DNA from: an uncultured Ruminococcus sp.
GTDB taxonomy: Bacteria; Bacillota; Clostridia; Oscillospirales; Acutalibacteraceae
Direction of reading: 5' to 3'
Assembly: GCA_902803585.1 (NCBI GenBank)
Contig: CADCQO010000206.1
Coordinates: 1 to 10,095, forward strand
DNA length: 10,095 nt
Shown: positions 6,056-10,095 of the stretch, piece after piece
Position numbering within the stretch: position 1 is the stretch's first letter
How the letters are laid out: every line of letters starts with the position of its first letter
Notes under the pieces: model-generated
The model's database searches: none
Seen by the model: only the letters and a program-made list of their open reading frames with translations
What the model was told of the DNA's origin: nothing
Translations under genes and position numbers: made by a program

Positions 6056-6682
6056 TCTGTAACCTCCCTGACTGCCGGTTCTGACCGACTTGTTGAATAT
6101 GGTTTCCGCCGATGGAGAAAAGCCCTTGATAACACCCGCCTCTTTCTGAGCGGGCACTGCTACAAAAGACCATTCATAAGCATCGGTCGGTTCGTCCAGT
6201 GTGGCATAGCATAAGCGGTTATCGTATCGTTTGCCCCTGATATGCTGACAAACCGAGATATCCTCTCCGCAGATAGAGCAGATACGCTGCTTTACAGCAC
6301 AGCCTACACTGACTTCCTTTTTGATCCCGCTGTCAAGCGCAAGAATCAGTTCTTCGGTTTTCTGACTTTTCGGCAGATATGCCCTTGCGCATAAGCGGCG
6401 GTAAGGTCTGCCGTCAGAGGTTTCCCTGTCCTCTGCCGTTTCCACACAGCAGGAAAAAATTCTTGCACTCTGGTTGCTGCTTTTCGGGTCGTGGTCAGCG
6501 ATACCTGTCACGCCCACAAACAGTTCACTGAGTTTTTCAAGGGATTCGTCCGAAAAACGCTCATAGTCCCTGTCTATTTCGTTATCACACAGCACTACCG
6601 AAAAAATATACACATCGTCCTCAGTCAGTGTTCTTCTCGTGAACCTGTTGACAGCCTCCATTTCCTCTTTCTTCTCTTCCAT
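5882..6682 (-). CDS. Prohead protease, fused to a scaffold segment cut by TAG
   Basis: I chose ATG 6682-6680 over the upstream GTG 6697 because AAGGAG lies 6 nt before it; this gives 266 residues up to TAG 5884-5882. The N-terminal 190 residues are a caudoviral prohead protease: GIADHDPK holds the candidate catalytic His64, and KKEVSVGCAV the candidate nucleophile Ser125. WSFVAVPAQKEAGVIKG (about 171-187) is the typical end of the protease domain. Between them lies CSICGEDISVCQHIRG, with C135, C138, C145, H147 and C158, a likely metal-binding insert. From about residue 210 the protein is helical and scaffold-like. The frame continues past the TAG for 56 codons, described separately. In related phages the protease cleaves the scaffold and capsid protein during head maturation. 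Confidence 0.85.
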   Translation of the reverse strand: MEEKKEEMEAVNRFTRRTLTEDDVYIFSVVLCDNEIDRDYERFSDESLEKLSELFVGVTGIADHDPKSSNQSARIFSCCVETAEDRETSDGRPYRRLCARAYLPKSQKTEELILALDSGIKKEVSVGCAVKQRICSICGEDISVCQHIRGKRYDNRLCYATLDEPTDAYEWSFVAVPAQKEAGVIKGFSPSAETIFNKSVRTGSQGGYRMEVEKKLLAGGEQHFTAAEMQELAKSYRLLQEKAADGEMVRDKVIKELRSLAAVVLP

Positions 6683-6696
6683 TTCTATCTCCTTCA

Positions 6697-7833
6697 CTAT
6701 TCTTTATTCTTTGAACGCAGTGCTTCTGCCTGTGCATTCAAAAGACCGGCTCTGGCAAGTTCTACTTCATCCTGAAGGCTGATATTTTCCCATTCGATGC
6801 GATAAGAACACTGTCTGCCGTGCAAACGCAGCCACAAATCGCATATCCGGCGGACAACCGCTGTCAGATGGTCACGGTAGTATTCCAGCTCACTTGTCAG
6901 AATATCCGCCTGCTGTACAGACATACGCTCTGTTGTTGCCCAGGATAACCCCAGCAAAAACGGCGGAATCGAAAGTTTTACGATAAGCTGTTCAATCAGC
7001 ATACGCACAGGAACCTGTGCATCAGGTATCTGATTATCCGCTCCGATAACTTTAATGCTCACATCTCCTACACTGACAAAGTCCTTTGGTTCAGGGCTTT
7101 TCATCGCCTTGCTCCATTCGCCTGCAATCTGTGCCGCACGTTCTTTGGTAAAGCTCCTGTCGTTTTCCGATGGCTTGTAGGACACCGCAAAGCGTACATT
7201 TCCCACTCTGTCCCAGTTTGTGCCCGTTGCATGGAAAATCTTCATCAGCAGATCTCCCGCAAACGGCAGCCCCCTCAGAACAGATGTTCCATAAACGCTG
7301 TTGGGTTCGTTCATCAGCGTACTGCATATCACCAGTTCCGGATAAGCAACCGGAATTCTTTCACCGCTGGGCGCAATAGCATAGATCACAACGTCGAAAG
7401 GGTTTTTGTCTGCCGCTAATGCCACATAATCGAGTGAAGCATTGTACAGACCTGCAATTTCCTTTCCGTTCGGTGACAAAACAATTTCGCCTACTGCCGT
7501 ACCATCTGTGATAAGGCGGTCAAGATGGCTTTCCAGAAAACGGCGTATACCTTCCTGACAGCCGTTGACCTGTACTTTGTCTAAAAAGTCATTCAGTAAA
7601 CGCTCAGTTTTCCTGTCATCGCAAGTAATCCGGAATCCGCCGACCAGCCGTATAATTTTATAGATAGCCGCATCAACGATCGGGATATTTTCCCGCAGCG
7701 CCTGATACAGCTTTCTTTCACAGCGGCTCTGAGCAGTACGGTTCAGCAGTGAAAACGGAATTGTATGATAACCATCGCTGACTGCTGTCTGCACGCTGAC
7801 AGTTTCACGCTTTTTTCGCTTGAATAAACTCAT
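6697..7833 (-). CDS. Portal protein
   Basis: ATG 7833-7831 has AGGAGGTGA about 5 nt upstream and is preferred to a longer frame that reaches GTG/ATG codons near 7866 without such a site. The product is 378 residues. It opens with the basic MSLFKRKKR typical of small portal proteins, then VDAAIYKIIRLVGGFRI, LITDGTAVGEIVLSPNGK, NSVYGTSVLRGLPF, and the stem/crown-region motif IPPFLLGLSWATTERMSVQQ followed by ELEYYRDHL. The portal forms the dodecameric DNA channel at one capsid vertex and docks the terminase, whose gene lies directly upstream. It ends with TAG followed at once by an in-frame TGA. The stop overlaps the start region of the protease gene. Confidence 0.9.
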   Translation of the reverse strand: MSLFKRKKRETVSVQTAVSDGYHTIPFSLLNRTAQSRCERKLYQALRENIPIVDAAIYKIIRLVGGFRITCDDRKTERLLNDFLDKVQVNGCQEGIRRFLESHLDRLITDGTAVGEIVLSPNGKEIAGLYNASLDYVALAADKNPFDVVIYAIAPSGERIPVAYPELVICSTLMNEPNSVYGTSVLRGLPFAGDLLMKIFHATGTNWDRVGNVRFAVSYKPSENDRSFTKERAAQIAGEWSKAMKSPEPKDFVSVGDVSIKVIGADNQIPDAQVPVRMLIEQLIVKLSIPPFLLGLSWATTERMSVQQADILTSELEYYRDHLTAVVRRICDLWLRLHGRQCSYRIEWENISLQDEVELARAGLLNAQAEALRSKNKE

Positions 7834-7885
7834 TCTTTCACCTCCTGTCATCATTGCCCGCCCCATACCCTTTATTTCCCATGTT

Positions 7886-9133
7886 CTATCGCTCCGAAGC
7901 CATCACAAAGAAACTGTCCTCCCCGTCGTTCAGTACGCCTGTTACAAAATACCGGATATCGTCCATAGAATGGTCGTTTTCTTTGAGCGGCGCATCTTTT
8001 CCGCTGCTTTCCCAACGATATAATCCGAACTCCCTCACTGCATCTTCACAATTTCTGCAAATGCGGATACGCCTTTCTTTCAGGGCGGTGCTTGTCCTGC
8101 GGATACCGTCCAGCACTTTGTTTTCAGCCGGAAATACACGGTATCTGCCGTGACGCCTGATAACTTCAATAAAACTTGCCGCTGACGGGTCTACAATAAT
8201 ACGGCTGACGGGCTTATCACCGATCAGCTTTTCCAGACCTGCATAATGTTCTTCATCTGTACGGGACTGTCCTTCCCGCCTTGAACTGTAATAATATTCC
8301 CCGATACGGTACCATGCGCCGTCATACAGCCCCCATAAACCGAATGATGAAGGATTGACTGTACCGTAATCACACGAAACGGCATAATCTTCCGCTTCAC
8401 CTTCCGGAACAGGATAAAACATGGCGTTATCCGACATGAAGGGATAAACCAGCCCTTCCGCCGCACACCATTTTCCCAGCACAAAACGGTCATAGAAAGC
8501 ACCGGAATATAAAGTCCTGTAACGCTGACGGATTTTTTCGGAAAGAGAAGGATTATCGTCCATCATAAAGTGGAGATAGTAAAGATTCTTTTCTTTCACC
8601 CTGCTGACCCACTCCCGAAAAAACCAGTGCTGCGGATACTCAGGGTTGCAGTTGAACCATAGCTTTGAGCCTTCTTTTGAACATCGTGCCAGCGCCTGTT
8701 CCACGAAGGAACGGGGCATCAATGCAGCTTCATCGAGCATCACGCCGCAGAGCGTCATACCCTGAATGAGAGCAGCCGCCCCTTCGTCACGCCCGCCGAA
8801 AAGATAGAACGTGTTGCGGCGCTTTCCACAGGAAACATAAAACAGATTGTAAGAAAGCTTTTCCTCGACATAAAAACCCAGCTCCCGTAAAACGCTGATG
8901 AGCGGTGCCGCAACATTCCTCTTGACAGACCGGATCGTTTTACCGCAGATGGCAAAAGAGGATCCGTCAAAGGCAAACATCGCCCAGCAAACGAATGACA
9001 CACTCATACACAGCGTTTTGCCGCTTCTGACAGCACCGTCACAGATAATACCGTCATAGCGGGACGTTTCCCTGAGAGGTGACCACCAGCTCATGACGTC
9101 CAGCTGTTTCGGTGAGAACGGACAATAGCTCAT
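7886..9133 (-). CDS. Terminase large subunit (PBSX-type)
   Basis: This is a 415-residue protein starting at ATG 9133-9131, which overlaps the TerS stop as ATGA; GGAG lies 8 nt upstream. The ATPase domain shows Walker A GAVRSGKT (residues 33-40) and Walker B GVMLDEAALM with DE at 134-135. The nuclease domain has acidic residues in VSCDYGTVNP (D255), IIVDPSA (D315) and ENDHSMDDIRYF (D391, D392), the expected RNase H-like set. It cuts the concatemer and pumps DNA through the portal. All catalytic positions I can identify are present, so it looks functional. The stop is TAG, with a TGA 15 codons later in frame. Confidence 0.94.
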   Translation of the reverse strand: MSYCPFSPKQLDVMSWWSPLRETSRYDGIICDGAVRSGKTLCMSVSFVCWAMFAFDGSSFAICGKTIRSVKRNVAAPLISVLRELGFYVEEKLSYNLFYVSCGKRRNTFYLFGGRDEGAAALIQGMTLCGVMLDEAALMPRSFVEQALARCSKEGSKLWFNCNPEYPQHWFFREWVSRVKEKNLYYLHFMMDDNPSLSEKIRQRYRTLYSGAFYDRFVLGKWCAAEGLVYPFMSDNAMFYPVPEGEAEDYAVSCDYGTVNPSSFGLWGLYDGAWYRIGEYYYSSRREGQSRTDEEHYAGLEKLIGDKPVSRIIVDPSAASFIEVIRRHGRYRVFPAENKVLDGIRRTSTALKERRIRICRNCEDAVREFGLYRWESSGKDAPLKENDHSMDDIRYFVTGVLNDGEDSFFVMASER

Positions 9134-9630
9134 GAATCACACTCCTGACGGGCTGACGGCAGTCGGGCAGTACCGCCGACTAACGCCTGATAAAAGTCAG
9201 AGGCGGACTTACTGCCGTCCTGACCGTACTGCTCCAGTTTTTCCAGAGCCTTCAGACGGTCAAAGAACTTGATTTCGAGAGCCCCCTCCTTCGGACGCCT
9301 GATTTCAGCGACATTGTAAAGATCATATTCCTCAAGCGAAGCCGTATCGGTGACATTTTCAAAAAGAAGACGCACCGCATCATTGACACTGCCAAAAGCA
9401 ATACGCTCATAACCGGCATAGGCTTTTTGTCTGGCGTTTTTCAGATGCCTTTCATACAAACGCCCGATTTCGCAGATAATCTCGTCCCTGCAAAGCAAAG
9501 CCGCCCCTGCTCTGTCGGGCTTGTCATAACCTGCTGTCTGAGCCGCTTGTGTGCCGTCACCGCAAATGACATAAATCTCGCAAAATTTCTTTTCTCTTGA
9601 ACTGATATCTTTCGTACTACATACCTCCAT
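9130..9630 (-). CDS. Terminase small subunit
   Basis: The body matches Terminase_2-type small subunits: SSREKKFCEIYVICGDGTQ then AAQTAGYD is the N-terminal DNA-binding helix-turn-helix, followed by a helical oligomerisation part and a C-terminal tail. It recognises the packaging site and regulates TerL, whose gene overlaps it by 4 nt. The start is uncertain. ATG 9630 (166 residues) is given as the conservative choice but has only a weak GGA upstream. TTG 9636 is no better. ACG 9615 has GGAGG at 8 nt and would give a product starting MKDISSREKKFCEIY, which fits the usual short N-terminus of this family (161 residues). Confidence 0.85.
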   Translation of the reverse strand: MEVCSTKDISSREKKFCEIYVICGDGTQAAQTAGYDKPDRAGAALLCRDEIICEIGRLYERHLKNARQKAYAGYERIAFGSVNDAVRLLFENVTDTASLEEYDLYNVAEIRRPKEGALEIKFFDRLKALEKLEQYGQDGSKSASDFYQALVGGTARLPSARQECDS

Positions 9631-9643
9631 TTCCAAATTTCAT
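9613..9643 (-). promoter_or_regulatory. TerS translation start region with an 8-codon leader ORF
   Basis: On the minus strand ATG 9643 opens an 8-codon frame that stops at TAG 9619-9617. GGAGG at 9628-9624 lies inside it, and one base after the stop is ACG 9615-9613, in frame with TerS and 8 nt from GGAGG. The order GGAGG, stop codon, T, ACG repeats what is seen at the wedge gene. The leader ORF itself has only a distant GAGG, so its translation is uncertain. Confidence 0.35.
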
Positions 9644-9712
9644 GCCGTACCGGCTGCCTCTGTTTTTCGTTTTTTTTAATCCCCCTTTCACTTAACCCTC
9701 TGAAAACAAAAA

Positions 9713-9736
9713 AATTCGACCCCAAAAGGTCGAATT
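9713..9736 (-). terminator. Intrinsic terminator, minus-strand direction
   Basis: A perfect 9-base inverted repeat, AATTCGACC at 9713-9721 and GGTCGAATT at 9728-9736, encloses a 6-base loop. Read on the minus strand the stem is followed by a T-rich run (TTTTTGTTTTC); on the plus strand no T tract follows. It would stop leftward transcription coming from the intergenic region about 80 nt before TerS. Confidence 0.75.
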
Positions 9737-9737
9737 A

Positions 9738-9779
9738 TCATAAAGTTATGCGAAATTTTTTGTATCTCATAATTTTCAT
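9738..9779 (-). CDS. Possible 13-residue leader peptide
   Basis: On the minus strand ATG 9779-9777 is preceded by AGAGGAAAG and encodes the basic peptide MKIMRYKKFRITL, ending at TGA 9740-9738. The stop is one base from the terminator stem. The layout resembles an attenuator leader, with a short peptide gene in front of a terminator and an operon. It is also what could arise by chance in AT-rich sequence, so confidence is low. A longer frame upstream to about 10025 lacks coding character. Confidence 0.25.
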   Translation of the reverse strand: MKIMRYKKFRITL

Positions 9780-9877
9780 CTTTCCTCTTTGTTGATTTGT
9801 GATAAAAAATAGCTTTTTGAGGAGAAAATATTTATATAGAATTGAAAATAATTCTTTGAAAGAAATAAAAGATGCGG

Positions 9878-9894
9878 ACAGTGTATTATACTGT
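9878..9894. promoter_or_regulatory. Operator-like imperfect dyad
   Basis: Five-base arms ACAGT (9878-9882) and ACTGT (9890-9894) flank a 7-base centre; 14 of 17 positions match their own reverse complement. It covers both candidate -10 elements, as a repressor site would. Only one copy was found and the regulator is unknown. Confidence 0.25.
9885..9892. promoter_or_regulatory. Possible divergent -10 elements
   Basis: The minus strand reads a perfect TATAAT (9890-9885), and the plus strand reads TATACT (9887-9892) at nearly the same place. Neither has a convincing -35 box at 16-18 nt. The position between the leftward leader/terminator and the rightward secreted-protein gene suits divergent promoters. 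This is a weak call. Confidence 0.25.
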
Positions 9895-9904
9895 AAGTGA
9901 TAGT

Positions 9905-9943
9905 GGGGCAGTGTTGTTTTCTGACGCCCGACAATGCTGTCTC
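9905..9943 (+). other. Hairpin in the leader of the plus-strand gene
   Basis: GGGGCAGTGTTGT (9905-9917) can pair with ACAATGCTGTCTC (9931-9943) over 13 positions, including four G-U pairs, around a 13-base loop. It lies 50-90 nt before the start of the secreted-protein gene and would be in its 5' untranslated RNA. It does not match a riboswitch that I can recognise. Confidence 0.35.
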
Positions 9944-9996
9944 CGATGGTTTTTGTGAACCAAAGAAAAAATCTGAAAGAAAGAAGGTCTGAATGA

Positions 9997-10095
9997 ATGA
10001 CAAAAATTCGCACAAAATTCCGCAAGGCTGCTGCTTACCTGTTGTCCGCCGTCATGTCGATGTCGGTCTTTTCAGTGGCCGGCGTACTGCAGACA
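9997..10095 (+). CDS. Secreted protein, N-terminus only (signal peptide)
   Basis: ATG 9997-9999 begins a frame open to the window edge (33 codons). The ribosome binding site is a moderate AGAAGG about 9 nt upstream; an ATG at 9993 lies in another frame with no signal-like sequence. The product starts with a basic segment, MTKIRTKFRK, followed by a hydrophobic stretch, AAAYLLSAVMSMSVFSVAGV, a standard Sec signal peptide with cleavage probably just past the window. The protein is therefore exported or attached to the cell surface. Nothing shows its function. It is transcribed away from the phage operon and is more likely a host gene flanking the prophage than a phage gene, although a phage-carried accessory gene is possible. 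Confidence 0.65.
   Translation, partial: MTKIRTKFRKAAAYLLSAVMSMSVFSVAGVLQT

Larger units (their letters stand above)
9637..9992. other. AT-rich intergenic region between TerS and the secreted-protein gene
   Basis: This stretch of about 355 bases is clearly richer in A and T than the phage genes. It holds the TerS leader ORF, the minus-strand terminator, the possible 13-residue leader peptide, the candidate promoters/operator and the leader hairpin given separately. I see no tRNA, integrase, repressor gene or direct-repeat attachment site in it. Confidence 0.6.

Noticed and set aside
9441..9725. A 94-codon minus-strand frame overlapping TerS
   Set aside because: It crosses the TerS frame and the terminator tail and lacks a family pattern; TerS in the other frame is well supported.
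9713..9736. The inverted repeat as a phage attachment or repressor site
   Set aside because: The stem followed by a T-rich run on the minus strand is fully explained by an intrinsic terminator.
9738..10025. A 95-codon open frame on the minus strand across the intergenic region
   Set aside because: Its F-, L-, K- and I-rich product reflects AT-rich DNA, and it overlaps the plus-strand signal-peptide gene and the leader hairpin. Only the last 13 codons have a plausible binding site.

Overview
The window is almost entirely a compact prophage (or prophage-derived) head and baseplate gene block on the minus strand. It reads from the small terminase subunit near 9630 leftwards to a baseplate J-type gene that runs off the left edge. 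Strong AGGAGG-type ribosome binding sites, PBSX/Mu-like gene order and protein types common in Clostridia prophages point to a Firmicute of class Clostridia. A Ruminococcus-like Oscillospiraceae host is my best guess from protein style alone, and it is not proven.

Layout along the direction of transcription (right to left): TerS, TerL, portal, prohead protease with an apparent nested scaffold, decoration protein, HK97-type major capsid protein, then three small head-completion proteins (adaptor, stopper-like, tail-terminator-like). These are followed by a tail-tube-like protein, a 51-residue ORF, a LysM baseplate protein, a gpD/gp27-like hub, a gpV-like spike, a gp25/gpW-like wedge protein and baseplate J (partial). 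Genes overlap or sit within a few tens of bases, as in one operon. The right end (about 9637-9992) is an AT-rich intergenic region with an intrinsic terminator and a possible leader peptide. Past it a plus-strand gene for a secreted protein starts and leaves the window.

Four points stand out. (1) The protease/scaffold frame is cut by an in-frame amber codon at 5884-5882, yet 56 further in-frame codons look like the conserved scaffold C-terminus. (2) The wedge gene has no ATG, GTG, TTG or CTG start in its required region but has GGAGG, 9 nt, then ACG; TerS shows nearly the same arrangement. (3) The baseplate proteins are of contractile-tail type, but no sheath and no tape-measure gene lies where Mu/PBSX order would put them. 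(4) The packaging operon abuts a secreted-protein gene across a short regulatory region that holds a minus-strand terminator, with no lysogeny or replication genes in between. Together these suggest a reduced, degraded or domesticated particle locus, although unseen flanking sequence could still supply the missing parts.
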